DNA of 31,513 bases from positions 1 to 31,513 of the forward strand of contig CANKOT010000016.1 in the NCBI GenBank assembly GCA_947484245.1, read 5' to 3'. A model generated the notes under the pieces. It was not told where the DNA came from and made no database searches. It saw only the letters and a list, made by a program, of their open reading frames with translations. The stretch is from Comamonadaceae bacterium (GTDB taxonomy: Bacteria; Pseudomonadota; Gammaproteobacteria; Burkholderiales; Burkholderiaceae). Positions 15,163 through 24,060 of the stretch are shown here, one piece after another. Position numbers and translations under genes: made by a program. The first letter of the stretch is position 1. Each line of letters opens with the position of its first letter.

Positions 15163-15681
15163 ATGTCTGATTTTGAAGTTCGATTTGCCACCAAAAAAGA
15201 GGCGGCTGAAGTAGCTAACCTGCATCTGATCGCCAGCCGTGCCGCCTATGCAGGTCAGGTGCCTGATGCGCACTGGGATGCCACACCCATGGCCAAGCGG
15301 GTGTCTTACTGGAAAGAGGCCATTGAATATGGTGAACCGCAAGTGCTGGTGGCCTTGGAAGGCGACAGCATTGTGGGTTTTGTGGGGTACGACCGCTCGC
15401 GCGATCCCAAATCCAAAAACACCACCGGCGAAATTTGGGCCATTTATGCAGACCCCGATCGTTTGGGTGAAGGGGTAGGCTTGGCTTTGTGGGATGCTGC
15501 TCGCGAAGGCTTGCTGGAAGAGGATTGCACCGATGTGACCATTTGGGTGCCTTTGTTGAACGAGCGCACAGTGCGCTTTCATGAACTGGCCGGTTTCAAG
15601 CGTGAAATGAACACCGCACGCACGGTGCCCATGGGTACGGTCAAGGTCGAGGAAGTTCGAATGAAACGTGCTTTGACCTAA
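15163..15681 (+). CDS. GNAT-family N-acetyltransferase
   Basis: The 172-aa product shows the GNAT fold: an N-terminal strand VRFATKKEAAEVANLH, central strands VLVALEGDSIVGFVGYD and GEIWAIYADPDRLGEGVGLALWDAARE (with the acetyl-CoA-binding loop near 105-115), and a C-terminal ERTVRFHELAGFKRE motif. It transfers acetyl from acetyl-CoA to an amine; the substrate is unknown. The ATG at 15163 is preferred over a TTG two codons upstream; neither has a clear Shine-Dalgarno. It is 13 bases upstream of dusC and probably co-transcribed. Confidence 0.85.
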   Translation: MSDFEVRFATKKEAAEVANLHLIASRAAYAGQVPDAHWDATPMAKRVSYWKEAIEYGEPQVLVALEGDSIVGFVGYDRSRDPKSKNTTGEIWAIYADPDRLGEGVGLALWDAAREGLLEEDCTDVTIWVPLLNERTVRFHELAGFKREMNTARTVPMGTVKVEEVRMKRALT

Positions 15682-15694
15682 AACTCGGGTCGCC

Positions 15695-16705
15695 ATGAAA
15701 ATTTTGCTGGCCCCTATGGAAGGGCTTTTGGACCACAGCCTGCGAGATACGCTCACGCGTGTGGGCGGCATTGATTTGTGCGTGTCTGAATTCATTCGCG
15801 TGACGGATGCGGTGCTTCCGAAAAGAGCCTTTTATCGGGTGGTGCCAGAGTTGTTGAATGAAGGCAAAACTCACGCAGGTGTGCCCGTCAGAGCGCAATT
15901 GTTGGGCTCCGAGCCTGAAATCTTGGCTGCCAACGCGGCGCGCTTGGCCAAGCTCAACCCCGCAGGCATTGATCTCAACTTTGGGTGCCCCGCCAAAACT
16001 GTCAATCGCCATCGTGGGGGTGCTGTGTTGTTGGACGAACCCGAGTTGATTGGCCAAATTGTGTCGGCGGTACGACGTGCTGTACCGCCCCATGTGCCTG
16101 TCTCGGCCAAAATGCGTTTGGGTTTTAACGACGACTTGCGTGCTGAAGATTGTGCGCAAGCCATTGAGGCTGCCGGTGCTGATCAGTTGGTGGTGCATGC
16201 ACGCACCAAGGTCCATGGTTACCGTCCACCAGCCTATTGGGATCGCATTGCCGATCTCAGGCAGTGCGTTAAATTGCCCATGGTGGCCAACGGCGAAATT
16301 TGGACGGTGGCAGATGCAATCCGGTGCCGTGAGGTCACAGGATGCAATGACATCATGATTGGCCGCGGTATGGTCAACAACCCAGGTCTGGCGCTAGAAA
16401 TTAAATTTCACGATGCCCAAGCCCAGGGCCTGTCTGTGTCCGAAATGTCGCAAAAGTTTTCTTGGGAACAGCTGTGGCCTTTGATGAGCATTTTTTGGCG
16501 GCGAATGAGTTTGCATGTTGCACCCCGCCATCGCGTTGGGCGACTCAAGCAATGGCTGAATTACTTGCGCCGACATTACCCTGAAGCGCAGCAGGCATTT
16601 GACACGCTCAGGCTGATTCAAGACCCTAAGGTGATGGAGGCTTGGTTGTTGCGGCCACTTCCAACATTTGCGCCGCAACCTCCACTTGAAGTGCTCTCAA
16701 GCTAG
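15695..16705 (+). CDS. dusC: tRNA-dihydrouridine(16) synthase DusC
   Basis: The 336-aa FMN enzyme reduces uridine in the tRNA D-loop. APMEGLLDHSLR at the N-terminus, NFGCPAKTVNRHRGGAVLL with catalytic C98 (as in E. coli DusC), and VHARTKVHGYRPPAYW (FMN-phosphate and tRNA contacts) identify the DusC branch. The C-terminal helical domain (about 245-325) is complete. The last 80 bases overlap, on the other strand, the end of a leftward gene for a 128-aa unknown protein. Confidence 0.93.
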   Translation: MKILLAPMEGLLDHSLRDTLTRVGGIDLCVSEFIRVTDAVLPKRAFYRVVPELLNEGKTHAGVPVRAQLLGSEPEILAANAARLAKLNPAGIDLNFGCPAKTVNRHRGGAVLLDEPELIGQIVSAVRRAVPPHVPVSAKMRLGFNDDLRAEDCAQAIEAAGADQLVVHARTKVHGYRPPAYWDRIADLRQCVKLPMVANGEIWTVADAIRCREVTGCNDIMIGRGMVNNPGLALEIKFHDAQAQGLSVSEMSQKFSWEQLWPLMSIFWRRMSLHVAPRHRVGRLKQWLNYLRRHYPEAQQAFDTLRLIQDPKVMEAWLLRPLPTFAPQPPLEVLSS

Positions 16706-17012
16706 TTTGCAATTTGGCACTGGCATGCAGTGCCGCAAGCCGTTCTTCTGGTGCTTGAATTTGTTTGCAAAGCAACTCTGTTTGCGCAATTTCATCGATC
16801 AATGATTCTTGGCAAAACACCGGTGCAAAGCCTTTGAGTTGATGCCAAATCTTTTGCAGCACATCAAATTGAATCGATTCAATGGCGCTAGATATCTCGG
16901 GTTCATCACGGAGAAGGGTGCTGTTGAGCGTGCTCAAGAGTTGATGCGCGCTTTGGGCATCGCCCAGGTAGGCAATGGCTTTTGCCATCGATAAATAGCG
17001 ATGTGCCGTCAT
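16626..17012 (-). CDS. small helical protein of unknown function
   Basis: The 128-aa product is not recognised. It is predicted by eye to be largely alpha-helical, with repeated short amphipathic stretches (AIAYLGDAQSAHQLLSTL, EERLAALHASAKLQTSLRALQVEVAAQML) that could form a TPR-like or coiled arrangement. Its ATG lies 3 bases after the Nudix hydrolase stop, arguing for a two-gene leftward operon and for a real gene. Its 3' end overlaps the end of dusC by 80 bases on the opposite strand. A start at the second Met (residue 9) is possible. There is no signal peptide or membrane segment, so it is probably cytoplasmic. Confidence 0.55.
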   Translation of the reverse strand: MTAHRYLSMAKAIAYLGDAQSAHQLLSTLNSTLLRDEPEISSAIESIQFDVLQKIWHQLKGFAPVFCQESLIDEIAQTELLCKQIQAPEERLAALHASAKLQTSLRALQVEVAAQMLEVAATTKPPSP

Positions 17013-17015
17013 GCG

Positions 17016-17801
17016 CTACAACTTGCCATGAAGAAACTCAGACAAACCACCCTCTGGCTCAAAGCGATCGTTTCTGAAGTGCAGCCGAGATGGCCCTGGG
17101 AGTGCTCTCACCTGAACCGAGTGTCTTGGATCGCCAGGGTAGCAAATGACCCGCATGCCCTCGACATCAAATGACTCTGGTTGGATCACAGGAGGTGTTC
17201 TTTGCGCAGCATCCTCGAGCGCATGGTCGACATTTTGATAAAGACTTAAGTGCGACAAACTCATAATTTGAGGCGGCGCTAAAAGGATGTCTCCCGCCCA
17301 ATATTGCATCAGCGCTTGCCGCGGGCTTGCCCACAAAATTTCTGTTGTCTCGTGATTGTCTTGAATCGCAATTTGTGCACTAGGGGCTCTTGCCAAAAAG
17401 AATCGGGTGTCGAAACGTTTGGACATCATGGCCGGCCTTCGAGGCGTGATCCAACGTGACCAGGGCCTCAAGTCAGTGCAGCGAAGTTGTAAGCCGCACT
17501 CCTCTTGCGCTTCTCGCAAGGCCGCAAAGAACAAACTGCCAGCATGCTCAGGGGCGATGTCGGGCTCTCCCAATTGAGTATGCAAGACAGACAGGGGTTG
17601 ATCTAAGCTGGCCAAGGCACTGGGGCTGGCATCTGTTTCATCGCGTTTGCCGCCTGGAAATACAAAAGCGCCTCCCAAGTCTTTGGAGTCTGCATGCCGT
17701 TTGAGGAGCAAAACTTCCAAGCCCGATGAGCCTTCGCGCAGCATCAAAACGGTGGCGGCATCGCGCGGCGGCGTGTCAATGATTTTGGAGGAGATTTCCA
17801 T
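17016..17801 (-). CDS. Nudix hydrolase (NUDT19/NUDT7-like)
   Basis: The 261-aa product contains an interrupted Nudix box: the opening GGKRDE (about 50-55) is separated by an insertion of roughly 35 residues from REAQEECG (R96-G103), which carries the metal-binding glutamates. Long spacing of this kind is known for the NUDT7/NUDT19-type group, whose members hydrolyse CoA derivatives. That makes acyl-CoA or CoA a possible substrate here, but this is inference. It is the first gene of a leftward pair with the 128-aa unknown and diverges from the hydroxyacyl-CoA dehydrogenase gene. Confidence 0.82.
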   Translation of the reverse strand: MEISSKIIDTPPRDAATVLMLREGSSGLEVLLLKRHADSKDLGGAFVFPGGKRDETDASPSALASLDQPLSVLHTQLGEPDIAPEHAGSLFFAALREAQEECGLQLRCTDLRPWSRWITPRRPAMMSKRFDTRFFLARAPSAQIAIQDNHETTEILWASPRQALMQYWAGDILLAPPQIMSLSHLSLYQNVDHALEDAAQRTPPVIQPESFDVEGMRVICYPGDPRHSVQVRALPGPSRLHFRNDRFEPEGGLSEFLHGKL

Positions 17802-17851
17802 GGTGCTTTAAATTGAGTAACATCGCAAGGCTATCAGATTGAGGAATCCAA

Positions 17852-18763
17852 ATGAGCATTGATTTTCAAGGACGTGTCGCCATTGTCACAGGTGCCGGTG
17901 GCGGTTTGGGCAAGCAACATGCGCTGGCGCTGGCCAAGCGAGGCGCTAAAGTGCTGGTGAATGACCTGGGCGGCAACGTGCATGGTGAGGGCGGCTCGGT
18001 CAGTGCGGCTCAAGCCGTGGTGGACGAAATTATCAAGGCAGGCGGCGAAGCCATTGCCAACGGCGCTTCTGTCACCGACTATGAGGCAGTGCAGGCCATG
18101 GTCAAACAAGCCATGGACCAATGGGGCCGTGTTGATATTTTGGTCAACAACGCCGGCATTCTGCGCGATAAAAGTTTTTCCAAAATGGAAATTTCAGATT
18201 TTCGTTTGGTGATGGAAGTTCACGTGATGGGGGCCGTTCATTGCACCAAAGCAGTTTGGCCCATCATGCAGGCGCAAAACTATGGCCGCATTGTGATGAC
18301 TACCTCTTCCAGCGGTTTGTATGGCAACTTTGGGCAGGCCAATTACGGTGCAGCCAAAATGGCATTGGCGGGCATGATGCAAACCCTGGCTATTGAGGGC
18401 GAGAAATACAATATTCGCGTCAATTCCTTGGCGCCTACTGCAGCCACACGCATGACCGAGGGCTTGATGCCCGAAGCCGTCTTGAAAGCGCTGGAGCCCC
18501 AAGCCGTTGTGCCCGCCATGTTGGTCATGGCGTGTGAAGATGCGCCCAACAGAACCATCATTTGCGCAGGTGCAGGCAGCTTTGAAGTGGCCAACATCAC
18601 GCTCACACAAGGGGTTTATTTGGGAATGTCAGAAGACACCCCCGAGCAGTTGTTGGCTGCCATGGCTCAAGTGAAAGACCGCCAAGGTGAGTTGGTGCCG
18701 GGATCGGGCTCAGGGCAAGGCAGTTTGGAAGTGGGCAAGGCCATGGCCGCCCACAAGGCTTAA
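17852..18763 (+). CDS. (3R)-hydroxyacyl-CoA dehydrogenase, MFE-2-type SDR
   Basis: The 303-aa SDR has TGAGGGLG (13-20), NNAG (99-102), and catalytic S152, Y165 and K169 (YGAAK). The long NDLGG...GEGGS loop after the second strand and the C-terminal extension (about 245-303) are typical of the dehydrogenase domain of peroxisomal multifunctional enzyme 2 and its bacterial stand-alone homologues. It oxidises (or, in reverse, reduces) 3-hydroxyacyl-CoA with NAD. GAGGA 6 bases upstream supports the ATG. The stop overlaps the convergent xth stop by 4 bases. The hydratase partner usually fused in eukaryotes is not present nearby. Confidence 0.87.
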   Translation: MSIDFQGRVAIVTGAGGGLGKQHALALAKRGAKVLVNDLGGNVHGEGGSVSAAQAVVDEIIKAGGEAIANGASVTDYEAVQAMVKQAMDQWGRVDILVNNAGILRDKSFSKMEISDFRLVMEVHVMGAVHCTKAVWPIMQAQNYGRIVMTTSSSGLYGNFGQANYGAAKMALAGMMQTLAIEGEKYNIRVNSLAPTAATRMTEGLMPEAVLKALEPQAVVPAMLVMACEDAPNRTIICAGAGSFEVANITLTQGVYLGMSEDTPEQLLAAMAQVKDRQGELVPGSGSGQGSLEVGKAMAAHKA

Positions 18764-19545
18764 CTGAGCGTGAGCACCACAGGGGTGTGATCGCTGGGCC
18801 GCTCGTTTTTGCGCGGTAATTTGTCGATCACACACGCTGAGGCGCAGGCTTTCAATGCATCGCTAATGAGAATGTGGTCGATGCGCATGCCTCTGTTGCG
18901 TTTGAAACCAAAGTCGCGGTAGTCCCACCAACTAAAGCTTTTTTCTGCTTGTTCAAACAAACGGAAACTGTCGTGCAACCCCAAGTTGATCAGACCCATG
19001 AGGTGCGCTCGTTCTTCTGGAGTGCAGTGAATGGTGCCCGCCAAGCCTACGGGGTCCCACACATCGAGATCATCAAAGGTGATGTTGTAGTCGCCCATGA
19101 GAGCCAACTTGGCGTGAGATGACATCTCTTGTTTCACCCACTGGTGCAATGCCGTTAGCCAGCGCATTTTGTAAGCAAACTTGTCACTGTCAGGCGCTTG
19201 GCCATTTGGGAAATAGCCGCCGATCACTCGCACATCGCCAAAAGTTGCTGTGATCACGCGAGACATGTCGTCTTCAAATCCAGGAATATTTTTGACAATC
19301 TGAGTGCCTTCGCTGCGCGAAATGAGGGCGACACCGTTGTATGTTTTTTGACCAAACCATTGAGAGTGATAACCCGCTTCTGTGAAGGCAGCATACGGAA
19401 ATTTGTCATCAGTCATCTTCAACTCTTGCAAGGCCAAGACGTCGATCGCGTGCTCGGCTCCAAGCGATTCTTGTGCCTTCAACCAGTCGATCACCTGTGG
19501 CAGTCTGACGGTGAGAGAGTTGACATTCCAAGTGGCAAGTTTCAT
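18760..19545 (-). CDS. xth: exodeoxyribonuclease III (AP endonuclease)
   Basis: The 261-aa product of the EEP nuclease family carries KLATWNVNSL (N-terminal Asn), LALQELKMTDDKFP (metal-binding Glu), GDYNI (catalytic Asp/Asn pair), FSWWDYRDFGFKRNRGMRIDHIL and the terminal SDHTPV (catalytic His). It cleaves DNA at abasic sites and degrades 3' ends during base-excision repair. A GTG two codons upstream is possible; the ATG at 19545 starts directly at the conserved fold. It sits 16 bases after folA as the third gene of a thyA-folA-xth leftward operon. Confidence 0.93.
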   Translation of the reverse strand: MKLATWNVNSLTVRLPQVIDWLKAQESLGAEHAIDVLALQELKMTDDKFPYAAFTEAGYHSQWFGQKTYNGVALISRSEGTQIVKNIPGFEDDMSRVITATFGDVRVIGGYFPNGQAPDSDKFAYKMRWLTALHQWVKQEMSSHAKLALMGDYNITFDDLDVWDPVGLAGTIHCTPEERAHLMGLINLGLHDSFRLFEQAEKSFSWWDYRDFGFKRNRGMRIDHILISDALKACASACVIDKLPRKNERPSDHTPVVLTLS

Positions 19546-19561
19546 GGGCACCTATCGACTT

Positions 19562-20062
19562 TCAAACAGTTCGCTGATACGTCACAAAACTGAATTTCAA
19601 ACCAGACGCCGCGGTGTGTGACTCTCGCGAAGTTTCGTGCCATGTTGCCTCTAACTCTGGTGCGTAGGCATCGCCTTCAAATGCTTGTTCAATTTCAGTG
19701 ACCACGGCTTCTTCGGCAATGGCTGCCGCTTGGGCATAAATGTCTGCGCCGCCCATGACCCACAAGTCTTTGCCCTCGGGGCAATGTGCCAGTGCCAAAG
19801 TGAGGCCTTCTTCCAAAGAATGGACCACCAGAGCACCGTCTGCATGCCAATCTGTTTGTCGTGTCATGACCAAATTGGCCCTGCCTGGTAGAGGTCTGAA
19901 TTTGGCGGGAATAGATTCCCAGGTTTTTCGGCCCATGAGCACAGGCGAGCCCAGGGTGGTGCGTTTGAAATGAGCCAAGTCCTCGGGAAGGTGCCAAGGC
20001 ATTTGGTTGTTCAAGCCAATGACGCCATTGGCAGCGCGTGCATAAATGAGCTTCAGCTTCAT
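19562..20062 (-). CDS. folA: dihydrofolate reductase
   Basis: The 166-aa product reduces dihydrofolate to tetrahydrofolate with NADPH. Seen: KLIYARAANGVIG, MPWHLPEDLAHFK with the catalytic acid D28, VLMGRKTWESIP, and WVMGGADIYAQA (the cofactor-binding GG). Its ATG overlaps the thyA stop by 1 base (TAATG), so the enzyme that regenerates the folate oxidised by thymidylate synthase is coupled to it. A longer reading frame inside thyA was not used. Confidence 0.95.
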   Translation of the reverse strand: MKLKLIYARAANGVIGLNNQMPWHLPEDLAHFKRTTLGSPVLMGRKTWESIPAKFRPLPGRANLVMTRQTDWHADGALVVHSLEEGLTLALAHCPEGKDLWVMGGADIYAQAAAIAEEAVVTEIEQAFEGDAYAPELEATWHETSRESHTAASGLKFSFVTYQRTV

Positions 20063-20895
20063 TAGACAGCTACAGGTGCTTTGATGGCTGCGTGGCACTC
20101 ATAGTCCAACACTTCAAAGTCGTCGTATTCGTATTCGAAGATAGAGGCCGGCTTGCGTTTGATGTTCAAAGTGGGATACGCGAAAGGCGTGCGGCTAAGT
20201 TGCAGCGCAACTTGTTCTTTGTGATTGCTGTAAATGTGGCAATCACCGCCGGTCCAAATAAAGTCGCCTACATCCAAATCGCACTGCTGCGCCATCATGT
20301 GGGTGAGCAAAGCGTAGCTGGCAATGTTGAAGGGCACGCCCAAGAAAATATCTGCGCTGCGTTGGTACAGCTGGCAACTGAGTTTGCCTTTGCCACCCGC
20401 CTCTTGAGGGGGTGCCACATAAAACTGAAAGAATGCATGGCAAGGCATGAGGGCCATCTTGGACAGCTCTGCCACATTCCAGGCACTCACAATGATGCGA
20501 CGAGAATCAGGATTAGTTTTCAGCGTGCGCATCACATCGCTGATTTGATCAATGTGGCCGCCATCTGGGGTGGGCCAGCTGCGCCACTGCACGCCATACA
20601 CGGGGCCAAGATCGCCGTTTTCGCGTGCCCATTCATCCCAAATGGTGACGCCGCGTTCACGCAGCCAGTTGTTGTTGCTAGAGCCGGTGAGGAACCAAAG
20701 GAGCTCTTGAATGATGGAGCGCAAGTGCACTTTTTTGGTGGTGACCAGTGGAAAACCTTCGTTCAAATCAAAGCGCATTTGGTGCCCAAACACGCTGGTG
20801 GTGCCAGTGCCGGTGCGATCGGCCTTGAAGACACCATGGTCGTTCACGTGGCGCATGAAATCTTCGTATTGCGAGCGTATAGGGCGTATGGTCAT
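20062..20895 (-). CDS. thyA: thymidylate synthase
   Basis: The 277-aa product methylates dUMP to dTMP with methylene-tetrahydrofolate. The catalytic cysteine is C152 in [40 protein letters not shown] and DCHIYSNH are the dUMP- and folate-binding signatures, and the C-terminal APVAV closes the active site. A short insert ([10 protein letters not shown], near 165) makes it slightly longer than the E. coli enzyme (264 aa). First gene of thyA-folA-xth. Confidence 0.96.
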   Translation of the reverse strand: MTIRPIRSQYEDFMRHVNDHGVFKADRTGTGTTSVFGHQMRFDLNEGFPLVTTKKVHLRSIIQELLWFLTGSSNNNWLRERGVTIWDEWARENGDLGPVYGVQWRSWPTPDGGHIDQISDVMRTLKTNPDSRRIIVSAWNVAELSKMALMPCHAFFQFYVAPPQEAGGKGKLSCQLYQRSADIFLGVPFNIASYALLTHMMAQQCDLDVGDFIWTGGDCHIYSNHKEQVALQLSRTPFAYPTLNIKRKPASIFEYEYDDFEVLDYECHAAIKAPVAV

Positions 20896-20947
20896 GGGCT
20901 GATCAATGGTTTTGTTCGAGGGCTACAAATGCATTCTGGCTCAAAAA

Positions 20948-22372
20948 CTAAATTTTAATCACTCGGCCAGGGTTCATGATGTTTTGGGGGTCTAGGGCCA
21001 TTTTGATGGCCTTCATCATGGCCAAGGCCGTGGGATCTTTGTAGTGGGGGAGCTTGTCGGCCTTCAGGCTGCCCACCCCATGTTCAGCGCTGATAGAGCC
21101 GTTAAAGGCTTTGACTTGGTCAAACACCCAGGTGTTGACTTCGTCTTCATGCTCACGCAAAAAAACTGCGCCATCTGCGCCTTGCGGTGCTTGGACGTTG
21201 TAGTGCAAATTGCCATCGCCCAAATGGCCAAAATTGACCAAACGGATGCCAGGGATTTTGGTTTGCAGCAAGGCATCGGTTTCAGCCACAAATTGTGGAA
21301 TGAGCGAGACAGGGATGCTGATGTCGTGTTTGATGTTCAAGCCTTCATCGGCTTGAGCTAAGGGAATGGTTTCTCGAATTTGCCACAGCACGTTGGCCTG
21401 GGCCAAGCTCTCTGCCACGACCGCGTCGGTCACCCATCCATTTTCCATGGCTGTTTCCATCAACGCCTCAAAGCCTTCTCGGGCGTGCGCTTCAGACTCG
21501 TGGTCGGAGTTTTCAAGCAACACGCACCAAGGTGTTTCTTTGAACAAGGGAACCCGAAGGTGCGGGTGGTGTTTGTCAACCAAACCCAGTGCAAATTGGC
21601 CCATCACTTCAAAGCCAGTCAGGCCTGCACCCAAACGCGCGTGCGCCATTCCCAAGAGCGACACGGCTGCTTCCATGCTGGGCACAGCAGCCCACGCTGT
21701 GAGCTGGGCGGCTGGCTGTGGGTAGAGTTTCATGCAGGCCGCAGTAATGATGCCCAGAGTGCCTTCACTGCCAATCATGAGGTTGCGCAAATCGTAGCCC
21801 GTGTTGTCTTTTCGCAAGCCCGACAATCCGTGCCAAATTTCACCTTGGGCAGTGACCACTTCCAGGCCTAAGCAAAGCTCACGCGTGTTGCCAAATCGCA
21901 CGACTTGGGTGCCGCCTGCGTTGGTACCCAAATTGCCACCTAAGGTGCAGCTGCCCTCTGCGGCCAAGCTCAGCGGGAAAAGGTAACCCGCTTTTTCAAC
22001 ATGTTCTTGCACATTTTGCAAAATACAACCCGCCTCGGCCACCACAGTGAGGTTGGCGGCGTCCAACGAGCGAATTTTGTTCATCCGTTGCAAACTCAAA
22101 ACCACTTGCTTGCCAGACATGTCGGGTACTGAGCCAACGACCAAGCCCGTGTTGCCGCCTTGGGGCACGATGCTGGTCATTTCATTGGCACAGGCCTTGA
22201 CCACAGCCGCCACCTCTTGCACATTGGCGGGTCGCACAACCGCCAAGGCCCTGCCATGTGAACGTTTTCGCCAATCTTGTTCCCATGCACTGAGGTCCGT
22301 TTGAGGATCGTCGTGCGTGAGCACGTTGGCATCGCCACAAATGCGGCGCAAGTTTTCTAGCAAAGCACTCAT
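20948..22372 (-). CDS. FAD-linked D-2-hydroxyacid dehydrogenase (GlcD/D2HGDH-like)
   Basis: The 474-aa product has the VAO/PCMH-type FAD domain in the N-terminal half (PQGGNTGLVVGSVPD, GTNAGGTQVVRFGNTR, GSEGTLGIIT) and the FAD-oxidase C-terminal domain (GHLGDGNLHYNV, SAEHGVGSLKADKLPHYKD, PQNIMNPGRV). The two histidines of GHLGDGNLH and the EHG motif bind the metal and substrate carboxylate in this family. It oxidises a D-2-hydroxyacid such as D-lactate or D-2-hydroxyglutarate and passes electrons to a flavoprotein or quinone. Which substrate cannot be decided from sequence alone. It starts 11 bases after the DUF2069 gene. Confidence 0.88.
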   Translation of the reverse strand: MSALLENLRRICGDANVLTHDDPQTDLSAWEQDWRKRSHGRALAVVRPANVQEVAAVVKACANEMTSIVPQGGNTGLVVGSVPDMSGKQVVLSLQRMNKIRSLDAANLTVVAEAGCILQNVQEHVEKAGYLFPLSLAAEGSCTLGGNLGTNAGGTQVVRFGNTRELCLGLEVVTAQGEIWHGLSGLRKDNTGYDLRNLMIGSEGTLGIITAACMKLYPQPAAQLTAWAAVPSMEAAVSLLGMAHARLGAGLTGFEVMGQFALGLVDKHHPHLRVPLFKETPWCVLLENSDHESEAHAREGFEALMETAMENGWVTDAVVAESLAQANVLWQIRETIPLAQADEGLNIKHDISIPVSLIPQFVAETDALLQTKIPGIRLVNFGHLGDGNLHYNVQAPQGADGAVFLREHEDEVNTWVFDQVKAFNGSISAEHGVGSLKADKLPHYKDPTALAMMKAIKMALDPQNIMNPGRVIKI

Positions 22373-22383
22373 TTTTTCAAATC

Positions 22384-22815
22384 TCAGGCTGTGGGTTTGG
22401 ATTCTTCAATATTCTCTGTGTTGGTATTTTCGCGTGCCATTTGAAAGCGCCACCGCACATGCAATGCGCAAGCGGAAAATAAGACAACGCACAGCATGGT
22501 CTGGGTCAGGGCCAGACCTGAAGACCATCCTTTGTCACCCCAAGCGCGCACCACACCTTCGGTGAAATAAAGCCAAATCATGAGGCTCACCCAGCGGTAG
22601 GTGTACATGCGATTCTTCAGCAAACCCGCCAGTGGCCAGCACAAGGGCAGCACTTTGAGGGCCCACCATGAGCCGCCTTCACGCAAAGGCGCTAGCCACA
22701 ATTCCCAAAGCAAACCCACCAAAATGAGTGCCAGCAGGCTTGCCACCGCAATCCATCGGGTGATTTCGATGGTCTTTGGTGTCAGAAATGGGGTTGGTTG
22801 AGTAGAGTTGTTCAT
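22384..22815 (-). CDS. DUF2069 small inner-membrane protein
   Basis: With the ATG at 22815 the product has 143 residues and four hydrophobic segments (about 18-40, 50-65, 75-90 and 100-120). The pattern LPLCWPLAGLLKNRMYTYRWVSLMIWLYFTEGVVRAW is the hallmark of DUF2069, a family without known function. A frame extending 144 residues further upstream runs across the start of the divergent yihY gene and is not supported. Probably co-transcribed with the FAD-linked dehydrogenase. Confidence 0.85.
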   Translation of the reverse strand: MNNSTQPTPFLTPKTIEITRWIAVASLLALILVGLLWELWLAPLREGGSWWALKVLPLCWPLAGLLKNRMYTYRWVSLMIWLYFTEGVVRAWGDKGWSSGLALTQTMLCVVLFSACALHVRWRFQMARENTNTENIEESKPTA

Positions 22816-22836
22816 GGCGATGGCATCATACCGGTC

Positions 22837-24060
22837 ATGAAGCCAATTGAATTCCTCCAAGCCACTTTGAACGATATTTTGCAGTTTCCGTGGCGTCAAA
22901 TGTTGCGCATGCTGTGGCAACGTTTTCGGGAAGTGCGATTGGGCATGACAGCCAGTTCTCTGACTTTCACCACTGTTTTGGCCTTGGTGCCCCTGTTCAC
23001 GCTGGCTTTGGCCATTTTCACGGTGTTTCCTATCTTTGCTCAGGTGCAAGACCAGCTGCAGCGCTGGCTCATTGAAAGCTTGGTTCCAGAAAGTATTTCC
23101 CGTCAGGTTTTGGGGTCTTTGACACAATTTTCCCGCAAGGCCAGTCGGCTCGGTTTGGTGGGGTTGATTGCGGTGGTGGTCACTTCCTTGGCCTTGTTGG
23201 TCACCATTGACCGCACTTTGGGTCAAATTTGGCGAGTCAATCGGCAACGCCCTTGGGGGCAGCGCGTTCTCCTTTATTGGGCTGGCCTGACATTGGGACC
23301 GCTTCTCTTGGGGGGAAGCCTGGCCATTTCCTCCTATTTGTTCACCGGGTACTTGTCTGGCTTGGGTGATTGGGTGCCCGTTTCGGTTCGCAATTTATTG
23401 GACTTGGTTGAATTTTGTATGTTGGTCGCCTGCGTGACGGGTTTGTACTTTTACTTGCCCAACACCCGCGTCGATTGGCGGCATGCGCTAACAGGTGGCG
23501 TCGTGGTGGCATTGGGCTTGGAATTGGCCAAGAAATTGTTGGCTGTTTATTTGGCACAAATGCCAAGCTTTTCCACCATCTATGGTGCCTTTTCTGCGGT
23601 GCCCATTTTGTTGGTCTGGATTTATGTGGCCTGGGTGGTCGTACTTTTGGGTGCTGTGGTCACGGCCAGCTTGCCTGAAATAGGTCGGCAGGCCAAACGG
23701 CAAGCAGATGGCCCGGGATGGTCATTTAGATTGGCTTTGGAAGTCTTGCAAAGTTTGTCGCTTGCGCGCTTGAGTTCACCCCAGGGCCTTGGCATCACGG
23801 CCATTGCCAACGAGCTTCATATCGAGCAGCGCCATGCGCAGACTGTGTTGGAGGCCTTGCAAGAGTTAAAGTGGGTGGGGCGCTTGGAACAAGCCAGTAC
23901 CCTGCAAGAAAGTGTGTGGGTTTTGTTGATCGACATGGACAGAACGTTCCTTGAGCCTTTGGTCCAAAAACTTTGTTTGCATCCCTCAGATGCAACGGCC
24001 TTGCTCTGGGAAAAAGCCCAATTGAGTCACCTTAGGCTGGCTGATGTGATCAAAACTTGA
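22837..24060 (+). CDS. YihY/BrkB-family inner-membrane protein
   Basis: With the ATG at 22837 the product has 407 residues. The N-terminal two thirds hold about six membrane segments with the family motifs MTASSLTFTTVLALVPLFTLALAIF, LLVTIDRTLGQIWRVNRQRPW and SFSTIYGAFSAVPILLVWIYVAWVVVLLGA. The C-terminal third (about 285-407) is soluble and looks like a winged-helix (IANELHIEQRHAQTVLEALQELKWVGRLE). The family was once annotated as ribonuclease BN in error; its function is still unclear. A TTG start 13 codons earlier would overlap the divergent DUF2069 gene and lacks family support. Confidence 0.88.
   Translation: MKPIEFLQATLNDILQFPWRQMLRMLWQRFREVRLGMTASSLTFTTVLALVPLFTLALAIFTVFPIFAQVQDQLQRWLIESLVPESISRQVLGSLTQFSRKASRLGLVGLIAVVVTSLALLVTIDRTLGQIWRVNRQRPWGQRVLLYWAGLTLGPLLLGGSLAISSYLFTGYLSGLGDWVPVSVRNLLDLVEFCMLVACVTGLYFYLPNTRVDWRHALTGGVVVALGLELAKKLLAVYLAQMPSFSTIYGAFSAVPILLVWIYVAWVVVLLGAVVTASLPEIGRQAKRQADGPGWSFRLALEVLQSLSLARLSSPQGLGITAIANELHIEQRHAQTVLEALQELKWVGRLEQASTLQESVWVLLIDMDRTFLEPLVQKLCLHPSDATALLWEKAQLSHLRLADVIKT

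Noticed and set aside
20092..20958. 288-codon open frame antisense to thyA
   Set aside because: Long, but it exactly mirrors thyA codons and has no family resemblance; thyA is certain.
22816..23247. Upstream extension of the DUF2069 gene
   Set aside because: The extra 144 codons run antisense through yihY, are low-complexity (Gln/His-rich) and start outside any plausible promoter; the family begins at the ATG at 22815.
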